In this document: positions 17,226 to 25,003 of the stretch, in pieces
Position numbering within the stretch: the first letter of the stretch is position 1
Layout: each line of letters begins with the position of its first letter
Source: Mycobacterium sp.
Lineage (GTDB): Bacteria > Actinomycetota > Actinomycetes > Mycobacteriales > Mycobacteriaceae
Length of the DNA: 64,000 bases
Direction: 5' to 3'
Assembly: GCA_021732005.1 (NCBI GenBank)
Contig: JAKFVT010000022.1
Coordinates: forward strand, 36,918 to 100,917
Position numbers and translations under genes: made by a program
Notes under the pieces: model-generated
The model's database searches: none
What the model was told of the DNA's origin: nothing
Seen by the model: only the letters and a program-made list of their open reading frames with translations

Positions 17226-18671
17226 GTGCCCGCCAAGCCGCAGGTCGATCAGAGCCCGTTGCGGTTCCGTCGTAGCGGCGACGATGTGGCCGACTTCTGC
17301 AGGTTCTGCGAGCAGTACATCCGCCTGGCGGGCAACGTGCCGATGGTCATTCGCTCATGGCAGCGCGACATCGTGGAGATGGTCTGGGGCGAGCACCGAC
17401 CCAAGCTTTCCGCGCTGGCCATCGGACGTGGTAACGCGAAGTCGACTCTGGCAGCGGCGATGGCCCTCTACCGGCTGTACACCTCCGATGACGTGCAGAT
17501 CGATGTGCTTGCTGTTGATGAGCGGCAGGCCGGTCTGATCGGCGGCATTGCTACGAAGATGGCCACCCGGCACCCGCAGCTTGAGAAGCGGGTCACGGTG
17601 TTCAAGGACCACCTAGTCGTGCGAGAGAGCGAGCTGGCGTGGCTGCCTGCGAATCCTGCTGCGCTGGAGGGTCGTACACCTCATCTGGTGATCTGCGATG
17701 AGGGTGGGCGGATCTCCCAGGAGGTGTATGAGGTTGCGGTCCAGTCGGTTTCGAAGGTAGACAGCGCGCAGCTCTTCCTGATCGGCACACCTGGTCCGAA
17801 CCCGCAGAACGTGTTGGCTCAATTTCGTGAGCATGCCGTGGCCCACCCTGAAGATCTGTCGCAGGCTTATATGGAGTTCAGCGCCGACGAGTGGCCCGAT
17901 CACGAACTGACTTGCGAGCACTGCGTCCAGGCCGCGAACCCGTCGATCCAGGATGGCGGTTGGCTGACCCTTCGGTCGGTCCTGGCGACTGCACCGCCCA
18001 AGACTAGTGAGAGTCACTGGCGCAGAGTGCGCCTCATCCAGTGGCACGTGACTAACGCGGAGCCGCCGCTGCCGCCTGCGTTGTGGGAGGAGCTGGGAAC
18101 CGGCCAAGCGATCCCTGACGGTGAGCGTGTCGTGCTGGCCTTCGACGGCTCATACAACGGCAACGACGCCACCGTGATTGTCGCCGCGACCGTGTCACCG
18201 CGCCCGAACGTACAACTGGTTCAGTGGTGGGGCCGACCCGATCCCAACGACACCACGTACCGGATCCCGATCCCCGAGGTTGAGCAGGCTATCCGCGACG
18301 CCTGCAAGCGTTGGGATGTCGCCGAGATCGCCTGCGACAGCTACCGGTGGCAGCGATCCCTCTCGCTGCTCGAAGGCGAAGGCCTGCCCGTCAAGGACTT
18401 CCCGCAGTCCATCTCCCGCATGTCCGCCGCCACCGCAGGATTCCTCGACGCATGCCGCAACCACCAGTTGACGCACTCCGGCCACCCGCTCATCGGTGAC
18501 CACCTGAACAACGCGGTTCTAACCGAGGACAACCGAGGCGGGCGACTCGTCAAAGTCCACCGGTCCCTTCGGATCGACGCCGCGATCACCACTGTCATGG
18601 CCGTGTCCCGAGCAATCTGGCACGCCACCAAGCCCGTCAAGACCAAGAGAGCACGGAGTTTCACGTCGTGA
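17226..18671 (+). CDS. Phage terminase, large subunit
   Basis: 481 residues from GTG 17226; a TTG at 17181 is in frame, so the start is not certain. The ATPase domain has a Walker A-like LAIGRGNAKSTLAAA and Walker B LVICDEGG, with a coupling motif FLIGTPG. The C-terminal nuclease domain begins near VVLAFDGSYNGNDATVIV, whose Asp residues bind metal, and includes IACDSYRW. It packages and cuts DNA at the portal. Its last four bases overlap the portal gene start. Confidence 0.92.
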   Translation: MPAKPQVDQSPLRFRRSGDDVADFCRFCEQYIRLAGNVPMVIRSWQRDIVEMVWGEHRPKLSALAIGRGNAKSTLAAAMALYRLYTSDDVQIDVLAVDERQAGLIGGIATKMATRHPQLEKRVTVFKDHLVVRESELAWLPANPAALEGRTPHLVICDEGGRISQEVYEVAVQSVSKVDSAQLFLIGTPGPNPQNVLAQFREHAVAHPEDLSQAYMEFSADEWPDHELTCEHCVQAANPSIQDGGWLTLRSVLATAPPKTSESHWRRVRLIQWHVTNAEPPLPPALWEELGTGQAIPDGERVVLAFDGSYNGNDATVIVAATVSPRPNVQLVQWWGRPDPNDTTYRIPIPEVEQAIRDACKRWDVAEIACDSYRWQRSLSLLEGEGLPVKDFPQSISRMSAATAGFLDACRNHQLTHSGHPLIGDHLNNAVLTEDNRGGRLVKVHRSLRIDAAITTVMAVSRAIWHATKPVKTKRARSFTS

Positions 18672-20059
18672 GTTCACCCCTGTTGATCGAGATGCAGCAG
18701 CGCCTGTCCGCAGGCTTGCACCGCCGCTCCGAAAACCGCGCCTACTGGGCCGGGCAGCAGCCCCTCGCCTTTCTGGCCCCCGAAGCCCGCGCAGCACTCG
18801 GCAACCGATTCGGCACTCTGTCCGTCAACTACGCCCGCGTCGCTATCACCGCACTCACAGAGCGACTGCGACTCAACGGGTTCAACGGAGCCCCGGTGTG
18901 GGACGACCTGGTGCTCCTGGACTACGACACCCTGGCCGACACGCTGCACCGCGAGGCCCTGCTCCAGGGCGAATCGTTCGCACTAGTGTGGGCCGACGCC
19001 CAGGGCAACCCCACAGTGACCATCGAGTCGGGCGACGCAGTAGCCGTCAAGCGCGACGACGTGACCCGCCAGATCGTGGCCGGAATCAAGCAGGTCTCGG
19101 TGAACACAACACCCGCGACCAAGGGCTACACCGACGCTTGGATCTACACCCCCGAGGTTGTCGAGCACTGGCGCAGCAACAGCCCCGGTGGTGGCGGCGA
19201 GTTCGACCTCATCGAGAGCCGCAAAAACGCGCTGGGCTGCGTGCCCATCGTGGCCTTCACCAACGCCGACCTCTTGCCCTCCGCGTGGCGACAGACCCCG
19301 TACTTGGAGTACTCGGGCGAATCGGAAATAGAACCCCTGAAGTGTCTCATCGACGGCCTGGCCAAGACGGTCGCGGACCTCGCTGTGGCACAGGAGTACA
19401 CGGCTCGACCACGTCGATGGGCAACCGGCATCGAGCTGACCGAGGAGCCGGTCCTTGACCCTGACGGCAACGCAGTACTCGATGAGAGCGGCGACCCGGT
19501 TACGCAGGAGGTCAACCCGATTCCCGAGGGTGGCCGGGCGATGGTGAGCGAGAACGAACAGGCCAAGTTCGGGCAGCTCGACGGCGCGAACCTCTCGGGT
19601 TTCCGCACCGCCGTGGACATCTGGGTCCAGGCCATCATGACGGTGTCCGCGCTCCCAGCTCACATGTGCGGCATCACCACCGCGAACCCGTCGACCTCTG
19701 AAGCGATGCAGAGCGCGGAAGCCGGTCTGACTTCCCGTGCCGAGAGCAAGGGCAAGTTGTTCTCCCGGTCGCACGAGCAGGTCGCTCGGCTGGTGTCTGC
19801 GATCCGCAACAAGGTCGACCCCGGCAGCGTTGTGGTCCGCGCCCAGTGGGGTCCGTTCAACGTGACCAGTGCCGCCGCTGAGGCCGACGCCGCCGCCAAG
19901 CTCTTCGGAAGCGGGCTGCTAAGCCGTCGCCTGACGCTGGAGCGCATGGGCCTCTCGCAAGAGCAAATCGAGAGCGAACTCACCGCCATCGACCAAGACG
20001 CCCAGAAGGCCCGCGACATAGTGATGGGCCGCTACATGACTGACCTGACCGACCGCTGA
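18668..20059 (+). CDS. Phage portal protein (SPP1 gp6-like)
   Basis: 463 residues, GTG start overlapping the terminase stop. Features of the SPP1-type portal are visible: an N-terminal LSVNYARVAITALTERL stretch, a long central region with a stem-like YLEYSGESEIEPLKCLIDGLAKTVADL, and a C-terminal crown region rich in helices (SSAAAEADAAAKLFGSGLLSRR). Twelve copies should form the ring through which DNA enters the capsid. Full length, with no frameshift. Confidence 0.88.
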   Translation: MSSPLLIEMQQRLSAGLHRRSENRAYWAGQQPLAFLAPEARAALGNRFGTLSVNYARVAITALTERLRLNGFNGAPVWDDLVLLDYDTLADTLHREALLQGESFALVWADAQGNPTVTIESGDAVAVKRDDVTRQIVAGIKQVSVNTTPATKGYTDAWIYTPEVVEHWRSNSPGGGGEFDLIESRKNALGCVPIVAFTNADLLPSAWRQTPYLEYSGESEIEPLKCLIDGLAKTVADLAVAQEYTARPRRWATGIELTEEPVLDPDGNAVLDESGDPVTQEVNPIPEGGRAMVSENEQAKFGQLDGANLSGFRTAVDIWVQAIMTVSALPAHMCGITTANPSTSEAMQSAEAGLTSRAESKGKLFSRSHEQVARLVSAIRNKVDPGSVVVRAQWGPFNVTSAAAEADAAAKLFGSGLLSRRLTLERMGLSQEQIESELTAIDQDAQKARDIVMGRYMTDLTDR

Positions 20060-20072
20060 GAGGACAACCCAC

Positions 20073-20492
20073 ATGCCCGAAGAGGCCAGCCCAGAAGCCG
20101 CACAGGCCGCCGATCCCGCCGCCGCTGAGGCAATCACCCCAGACCCCGAAACCGAGACGGCAGAGGGCGACACAGAGCCAAAGCCGTATGACGCCGAGTA
20201 CGTCAACGGACTCAAGCAAGAAGCCGTCGACAACCGACAGAAGGCCAAGGCCCTCGCCACCCGGCTGCACACAGAGCTAGTCCGCGCAACGGGACGCCTG
20301 GCTGATCCGAACGATCTTCCGTACGACGCCGCTCACCTGGAGGACACCGACGCCCTCAATGCGGATATCGACGAGTTGCTCTCTCGTAAGCCGCATTTCG
20401 CGAGCCGTGTTCCCCAGGGGCACGTGGGGCAGGGAGTCAAGGATGAGGCACCCGCAGTCGGACTGGTGACTCACCTCAAGTCCCTCGTCTGA
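20073..20492 (+). CDS. Probable capsid scaffold protein
   Basis: 139 residues, 13 bp after the portal stop. It is strongly acidic and Ala/Pro/Glu-rich at the start (MPEEASPEAAQAADPAAA), then has a charged helix (VNGLKQEAVDNRQKAKALATRLHTELVRATGRL). Together with its place between portal and capsid, this is the usual scaffold profile. No protease motif is seen, so capsid maturation may not need cleavage or may use another enzyme. Confidence 0.7.
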   Translation: MPEEASPEAAQAADPAAAEAITPDPETETAEGDTEPKPYDAEYVNGLKQEAVDNRQKAKALATRLHTELVRATGRLADPNDLPYDAAHLEDTDALNADIDELLSRKPHFASRVPQGHVGQGVKDEAPAVGLVTHLKSLV

Positions 20493-20517
20493 AATTCCAT
20501 GGGACAATTGAGAGGTA

Positions 20518-20603
20518 GCGGAGTGATTCCGCAACCACTCTTTCGGGCGTGACGCCCTAATTTCCGGACGTGATGTCCGCCGCTCTGCAGGGCGAGATGC
20601 CTT
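20518..20603 (+). ncRNA. Array of four tandem small hairpins in the capsid gene leader
   Basis: Four 5-bp stems follow one another: GCGGA-GTGAT-TCCGC (20518-20532), GGGCG-TGA-CGCCC (20545-20557), CGGAC-GTGAT-GTCCG (20565-20579), and AGGGC-GAGAT-GCCTT (20589-20603, one G-U pair). Stem sequences differ while the loops stay GTGAT, TGA or GAGAT, a pattern of structure conserved apart from sequence. They fill the 155-nt gap between scaffold stop and capsid start, so they probably act in the RNA, for example by binding a protein that sets capsid output. Confidence 0.6.
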
Positions 20604-20647
20604 TGCCGCAGGCGCTGTAACTGTTTACCCCTCAAGGCAACTCAACC

Positions 20648-21499
20648 ATGTCTATCGCTATCCCAACGGGCAACGCGTCCGCCATCAACGCGGCCCTCAG
20701 CCAGGCCGTCGTCGGCCCCCTGCAGGAGAAGTCCACCTTCCTGTCGCTGCCGGGCATCAACATCATCGATACCGCTGCGCCCCTGCGTATTCCGCTCGCA
20801 GGTGCGACCGCACCAGCAGCCGCGTTCACCGCACCAGGCCAGGAGATCGCCCAGCAGAATGTTGGGCTCACCGAGAAGGTGCTCCTGCCGACCGAGCGCG
20901 TCGGCCTCAAGTCGCTCACTGCCGTCAGTAACGAGCTGATCCGCATGGCAGCTCTCAACCTGGAGAGCGTCCTGCAGCAGCGCATCGTCACCGATGCCGC
21001 CGTCGTCCTCGACGCCGCACTCTGGAATGGCTCCGGCGCAGGCGATTCCGTCACGGGCATCCTGCACGGTGTCACCGCCACCGAATCGGCAGACCTGCTC
21101 ACCGATCCCGACGTGCTGATCGACGCCCTCGCCGCCATGGCCGAAGACTTCGTCACACCTTCGGTTCTAGTGATGCGCCCGACCACGTTCGCAGCTTTGA
21201 GGAAGATCAAAGTCTCCGACAGCGACTCGCGCTACGTGTTCGACCCGTCGGCTGCCTTCGCCGCAGGCGCACAGCAGCTCTTCGGCATCAACGTGGTCAC
21301 CACCACCGCCGTGCCCGCCGATAGCGTGGCCGTCATCGACACCAGCCACATCTACGTCGGCCGCGACATCGACTCGTCGGTCGTCGTACTGACCGAGGCG
21401 CTGGGAACCAAGGACTCCATCGCGATCCGCGCCGTGTCCCGGTACGACGTACTGGCCACCCACACCGCAGCAGTCCAGCTCTTCACTAAGTCGAGCTGA
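20648..21499 (+). CDS. Phage major capsid protein, HK97 fold
   Basis: 283 residues. The profile fits HK97-fold capsids without a delta domain: a short N-arm (MSIAIPTGNASAINAALSQ), an E-loop region (PLQEKSTFLSLPGINIID), a P-domain helix (VSNELIRMAALNLESVLQQRIVTDAAVVLDAALWNGSG), and A-domain strands (PSVLVMRPTTFAALRKIK, QLFGINVVTT, VIDTSHIYVGRDI). It makes the shell. It is preceded by the hairpin array and followed 3 bp later by the connector gene. Confidence 0.88.
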   Translation: MSIAIPTGNASAINAALSQAVVGPLQEKSTFLSLPGINIIDTAAPLRIPLAGATAPAAAFTAPGQEIAQQNVGLTEKVLLPTERVGLKSLTAVSNELIRMAALNLESVLQQRIVTDAAVVLDAALWNGSGAGDSVTGILHGVTATESADLLTDPDVLIDALAAMAEDFVTPSVLVMRPTTFAALRKIKVSDSDSRYVFDPSAAFAAGAQQLFGINVVTTTAVPADSVAVIDTSHIYVGRDIDSSVVVLTEALGTKDSIAIRAVSRYDVLATHTAAVQLFTKSS

Positions 21500-21501
21500 C
21501 G

Positions 21502-21843
21502 ATGAGCGCCCCCACACCGGATGATCTGGCGAACCTGTTGGGTGCCGACGGCGTCGGTGACGACGCTGGTCAGATCGGGGCGCAGCAGGCAGTCGAGGTG
21601 CTTGCCATCGTCACGGCAATTGTGAGGTCGGCAACACGCGGCCGGGGATTCACGAATGGCGCACCGGCTGAAGACCTTCGGTCGGTGATCCTCACCGCTG
21701 CGGCCCGCTTGTGGCGACACCCAACCCAGATCGACTACGGCGAAACCCGAGGACCGGAGAGCGTCTTTTTTCGCAGCGGCTTCGACGGCTTCACCGTCGC
21801 CGAGTTGTATGCCATCAACCGCTACCGCCGCACTGCCATGTAG
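21502..21843 (+). CDS. Head-tail connector protein
   Basis: 113 residues, 2 bp after the capsid stop. It is mostly helical, with TPDDLANLLG at the start and AVEVLAIVTAIVRSATRGRGF in the middle, ending in a WRHPTQIDYGE...FDGFTVAELYAINRYRR segment that is typical of gp6/gp15-type head-completion proteins in actinobacteriophages. It is the last structural gene; no stopper, tail terminator or tail-tube gene follows. Confidence 0.75.
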   Translation: MSAPTPDDLANLLGADGVGDDAGQIGAQQAVEVLAIVTAIVRSATRGRGFTNGAPAEDLRSVILTAAARLWRHPTQIDYGETRGPESVFFRSGFDGFTVAELYAINRYRRTAM

Positions 21844-21855
21844 ACAACCAAGCAC

Positions 21856-21933
21856 TCCACCGAGTTGCGCCCGCTGGGCGCAGGGCTTGAAGCACCCGCC
21901 GACTCGGTGGATAGGCGAGTCTTCCTTCTCGCC
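21856..21933 (+). ncRNA. Compact three-way-junction fold plus adjoining hairpin after the structural operon
   Basis: An outer perfect 10-bp stem (TCCACCGAGT at 21856-21865 with ACTCGGTGGA at 21902-21911) encloses two hairpins. One is TGCGCCC-GCT-GGGCGCA at 21866-21882; the other is GGGCT-TGA-AGCACC at 21883-21896 with one bulged A. A separate hairpin GGCGAG/CTCGCC follows at 21914-21933. This begins 12 bp after the connector stop. It could be a processed RNA, a terminator or a packaging signal. Confidence 0.5.
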
Positions 21934-21978
21934 GCAATGCATCGATCTCTACCCTTTGGCCAGGTTGGACACGATGCA

Positions 21979-22017
21979 ACGAGACCCTCGAATTGTCTGG
22001 CAGTTCGGGGGTCTCGT
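21979..22017. terminator. Strong hairpin, probable terminator of the structural operon
   Basis: ACGAGACCCTCGAA pairs with TTCGGGGGTCTCGT over 14 positions with one G-U pair, leaving an 11-nt loop. There is no long T-tract, as is common in mycobacteria. It lies 28 bp before the next gene and separates structural genes from accessory genes. Confidence 0.6.
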
Positions 22018-22044
22018 CGTCTGCGTGCCCGTTAGCATCGCGAG

Positions 22045-22701
22045 ATGTTCTGTCCTAATGCGGTGGTGTGGGGTGACGTCGCGACGTGGGTCGGCGGCCT
22101 TGCAACGGCGTTCACGCTGATGGTTGTTGTGTACCAGTGGTGGCAACGAGCTAGGAGCGATCAGGCGAGTCAGGTCTACGCATACCTGGAGCGCGTGCGC
22201 GGCCAAGACGTCGAGACTAGGCTCGGCAACGGTTCTGGCCTGCCGGTATACGACGTCTTCATCTACCACCCGTTGGTGCAGAACTTCCTCCGGGCGGGCT
22301 TCAAACACAGACTGCTCTACCGTGCCATGAGGTGGGAACTACTTGAGATAGCCAGCATCGGTGAGCGTGCGCGCCGACGCCTCCGCCCTGACAGCACACC
22401 TCCGTTCAGTCTCGACCACACACCGTCAGCACTTCGTGTGTTGCCGCCCGGGACGTTTCGGCTCGACGAAAGCCGATTGGCCGCGCCCCCCGGCATTTCC
22501 GACGTCACGCTGTTCTTTGGTGTTGAGATCGTCTTTCGAGATTCCCGGGGGCTACGCTGGACCCGGCGGGCATCGGGGAAGCTGAAGCGGAGCCGCATAA
22601 ATCCTCTGTGGTTCAACGGCAACCGTGAAGGAAGCCTCCGGTATGCGGCCGAACGGGGCGGATCGCCGTACGCTACCGTCTCGCGAGTAGAGGCCACTTA
22701 A
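22045..22701 (+). CDS. Membrane-anchored hypothetical protein, accessory gene of the element
   Basis: 218 residues. One transmembrane helix (about residues 9-31, WVGGLATAFTLMVVVYQWW) is followed by a soluble domain with GSGLPVYDVFIYHPL, WELLEIASIGERARRR and a basic C-terminal region. The pattern suggests a beta-sandwich. Composition is less GC-rich than the chromosome. No known family is recognised. Position after the late genes is typical of cargo such as exclusion or defence proteins; that role is inference. Confidence 0.65.
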   Translation: MFCPNAVVWGDVATWVGGLATAFTLMVVVYQWWQRARSDQASQVYAYLERVRGQDVETRLGNGSGLPVYDVFIYHPLVQNFLRAGFKHRLLYRAMRWELLEIASIGERARRRLRPDSTPPFSLDHTPSALRVLPPGTFRLDESRLAAPPGISDVTLFFGVEIVFRDSRGLRWTRRASGKLKRSRINPLWFNGNREGSLRYAAERGGSPYATVSRVEAT

Positions 22702-22766
22702 CCGGCGGACAAGCGGGTTAGCCCAACTCGTGGTTGTCTGTCGGTCCTCCAGGGCATGATGCGGGC

Positions 22767-23396
22767 ATGACGCCAATTTGGGTGACGTTCCTCGTAGCGG
22801 GCCTCGGCTTGATGGGAACTGTCGGCGGCGTTCTCATTACCCAACGCCGGGCCGACAAGCGCGAGACTGCAGCGCGGAAGCTCGAGAGTGACCGCGAGCA
22901 ACAACGTTGGAAACGTGAGGATGCCGCGAGGACCTTCGAGCAACGGCGCGATGCCTATCTCAGCTTTTACCATGCGAATGGCCAGATCGGCCGCCGCGTT
23001 CACGAGTACCTCGTCGCACGAATCCACGGAGTGGACAACGTCGAGCCACCTCCGATGTGGGTGCCGGACGCCGAAGAAAAGCTGAATGCTCTGGCGATCT
23101 ACGGCACTCAGCGAGTGATGGATCTTGCCAACGATGCGCAGGCGCAGTACAGAAAGATGGCGATGGAGGCCGAGGCTTGGGAGCCCGAACAGGGTACAAG
23201 CCCGCTCGACGACCGTGGAGACCAATGGTTTGCCGCTCGTCACAACATGCTGCAGGTCATGCGCGAGGAGCTTGGCATTCCGCAGGACGAAACTGGCGAA
23301 TTGTGGACGAGGGACTTGCCTCACTTCGCGCGTTACAGAGCCGCCGCCGAACTGAACGAGGCGGCCAATCTGAATCGCCAAAGCCCCCCCGCCTGA
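22767..23396 (+). CDS. Membrane-anchored coiled-coil protein, accessory gene of the element
   Basis: 209 residues from ATG 22767, chosen because the transmembrane helix (TPIWVTFLVAGLGLMGTVGGVLI) starts right after it. A strongly charged coiled coil follows (about residues 26-70, RRADKRETAARKLESDREQQ), then a helical domain with two or three helices. Single-pass, coiled-coil proteins of this build are frequent in prophages, and some act in exclusion of other phages. No family or function can be named. Confidence 0.65.
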   Translation: MTPIWVTFLVAGLGLMGTVGGVLITQRRADKRETAARKLESDREQQRWKREDAARTFEQRRDAYLSFYHANGQIGRRVHEYLVARIHGVDNVEPPPMWVPDAEEKLNALAIYGTQRVMDLANDAQAQYRKMAMEAEAWEPEQGTSPLDDRGDQWFAARHNMLQVMREELGIPQDETGELWTRDLPHFARYRAAAELNEAANLNRQSPPA

Positions 23397-23443
23397 CGAC
23401 GCACCTGGAATCTGAGCGCGAAGACGAATACGGTCTGGCGTCG

Positions 23444-23908
23444 CTACTCCTGGACGGGCCGGTCCTTCAATCCCATCGCGTAGCTGATCTCTTCATCGAT
23501 CAAACTCTCCAGCTCGGTGAACTCCTGGGCGAGTTCCAAGACGGTGTCTACCGTCCACTGACCACCCATGCCGTATGCCGCCGGATCTCGCTTGCTGAAC
23601 TGGCGCTTCATCGTCATCCAAAACGGGGGCGAACCCTTGCCGCCCAGGAAGACCCCGTGGATGACCTCGTTGCGAAGTTCCAATGCGCCGCTGAGCCGGT
23701 CACATAAATCAGCGGCAACGACCTTCCCGAACGCTTCCACAAGCTGCTGCCCAGATGCCGCCCAGCCCTTGGCAGCCTGCTCGTGACCGTTCGCGAGCAG
23801 ATGCGTCAGCTGCACCAGTTCCCCGGCCTTGTCCTCCGCCCAAGCAGCCGACATCACCACCAGCCCCACCGCCCGCACGAGGTCAGGCGGATACTCGTCG
23901 AATTTCAA
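23444..23908 (-). CDS. HEPN-like RX4H protein, coupled to ychF
   Basis: 154 residues from TTG 23908, 3 nt after the ychF stop. AAGGGG, which forms the last codons of the rewritten ychF, sits six bases upstream of the TTG and serves as the ribosome site; this decides the start. The protein is all-helical. Helix one has AAWAEDKAGELVQLTHLL, and LELRNEVIHGVF gives Arg 79 and His 84 in the RX4H spacing of HEPN ribonucleases. HEPN proteins cut RNA in toxin and anti-phage systems. Sequence alone does not prove nuclease activity. Confidence 0.6.
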   Translation of the reverse strand: MKFDEYPPDLVRAVGLVVMSAAWAEDKAGELVQLTHLLANGHEQAAKGWAASGQQLVEAFGKVVAADLCDRLSGALELRNEVIHGVFLGGKGSPPFWMTMKRQFSKRDPAAYGMGGQWTVDTVLELAQEFTELESLIDEEISYAMGLKDRPVQE

Positions 23909-23911
23909 CGC

Positions 23912-25003
23912 CTACCCCTTGCTGGTAGACGTTGATCCGAAGCGGAACTCGACCACGTCACCGTCGGCCATGACGTAGTCCTTGCCTTCCATGCGCACCT
24001 TGCCCGCGGCCTTGGCCGCCGCCATCGACCCCGCCTCGACGAGGTCGTCGAAGGACACGATCTCGGCCTTGATGAAGCCTTTCTCGAAGTCGGTGTGGAT
24101 CACCCCCGCCGCCTTCGGCGCCGTGTCACCGCGGTGAATTGTCCAGGCGCGCGCCTCTTTCGGCCCCGCGGTCAAATAGGTCTGCAAGTTCAGGGTGTGA
24201 AAACCCGCCCGCGCCAACGCATCCAGGCCGCGTTCGGTCTGCCCGATCGACTCCAGCAGCTCGGCCGCCGACTCATCGTCGAGCTCGATCAGCTCCGACT
24301 CGATCTTGGCGTCCAGGAACACCGCGTCCGCCGGGGCCACCAGCGCACGCAACTCGGCCTGCTTGGCGGCGTCGGTGAGCACCGCCTCGTCGGCGTTGAA
24401 CACGTACAGGAACGGCTTGATGGTCATCAGGTTCAGCTCGCGCAGCAGCGACCAGTCCTTGCCGCTGGCGAACAGCGTCGTGCCGCCGTTCAGCAACTCC
24501 TGCGCAGCCACAGCGGCCTCGAACACCGTTTTGCGGTCCTTGTTGTTACGGGCTTCCTTCTCCAGCCGGGGCACGGCCTTCTCGAGGGTCTGCAGGTCGG
24601 CCAGGATCAGCTCGGTCTCGATGACCTCGATGTCGGACTTCGGGTCCACCTTGCCGTCGACGTGCACGACGTCGTCGTCGGCGAACACCCGGACCACCTG
24701 GCAGATCGCGTCGCACTCGCGGATGTTGGCCAGGAACTTGTTGCCCAGCCCCGCGCCTTCCGAGGCGCCTTTGACGATGCCGGCGATGTCGACGAACGTG
24801 ACCGGCGCCGGCAGGATCCGCTCGGAGCCGAAGATCTCGGCCAGTTTGGTCAGCCGCGGGTCGGGCAGCGGGACGACGCCCTCATTCGGCTCGATCGTGG
24901 CGAACGGATAGTTGGCTGCCAGCACGTTGTTGCGGGTCAGCGCATTGAATAGGGTCGATTTTCCCACGTTGGGCAGACCGACAATTCCGAGGCTCAGGCT
25001 CAC
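23912..25003 (-). CDS. ychF: Ribosome-binding ATPase YchF with a rewritten C-terminus
   Basis: 363 residues. The P-loop is GLPNVGKS (residues 8-15); the Obg-like domain continues with FVDIAGIVKGASEGAGLGNKFL. The nucleotide-specificity motif is in the YVFNADE region, and a C-terminal TGS domain ends the protein. YchF binds ribosomes and prefers ATP to GTP. The family ends in FNV; here the last residues are FRF-GSTSTSKG because the integrated element supplies the 3' end (att core at 23939-23954). Six extra residues and loss of the native terminator are the visible effects; activity is probably kept. Confidence 0.95.
   Translation of the reverse strand: MSLSLGIVGLPNVGKSTLFNALTRNNVLAANYPFATIEPNEGVVPLPDPRLTKLAEIFGSERILPAPVTFVDIAGIVKGASEGAGLGNKFLANIRECDAICQVVRVFADDDVVHVDGKVDPKSDIEVIETELILADLQTLEKAVPRLEKEARNNKDRKTVFEAAVAAQELLNGGTTLFASGKDWSLLRELNLMTIKPFLYVFNADEAVLTDAAKQAELRALVAPADAVFLDAKIESELIELDDESAAELLESIGQTERGLDALARAGFHTLNLQTYLTAGPKEARAWTIHRGDTAPKAAGVIHTDFEKGFIKAEIVSFDDLVEAGSMAAAKAAGKVRMEGKDYVMADGDVVEFRFGSTSTSKG
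23939..23954. other. attR core inside the 3' end of ychF
   Basis: GAAGCGGAACTCGACC is identical to 13521-13536 and encodes the V-E-F-R-F of YchF on the minus strand. Bases to the left (23912-23938) belong to the element and supply the new stop codon. Confidence 0.85.

Larger units (their letters stand above)
13521..23954. mobile_element. 10.4-kb prophage-like element (tail-less, phiRv-type or satellite) in the 3' end of ychF
   Basis: The element is bounded by the 16-bp direct repeat. Its order is integrase, control region, excisionase-like protein, small overlapping genes, HNH, large terminase, portal, scaffold, major capsid, connector, two membrane-protein genes, and an RX4H protein on the opposite strand. 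Size and plan resemble the phiRv1 and phiRv2 elements of M. tuberculosis and capsid-forming phage-inducible islands. I see no tail, tape-measure, lysin, holin, replication or repressor gene. It would need a helper phage for tails and release, or is a remnant; the intact reading frames argue against simple decay. Confidence 0.85.

Noticed and set aside
20493..20647. Programmed ribosomal bypass joining scaffold and capsid
   Set aside because: The scaffold gene has its own stop, the capsid has a normal ATG and full N-arm, and no matched take-off/landing codons are apparent.
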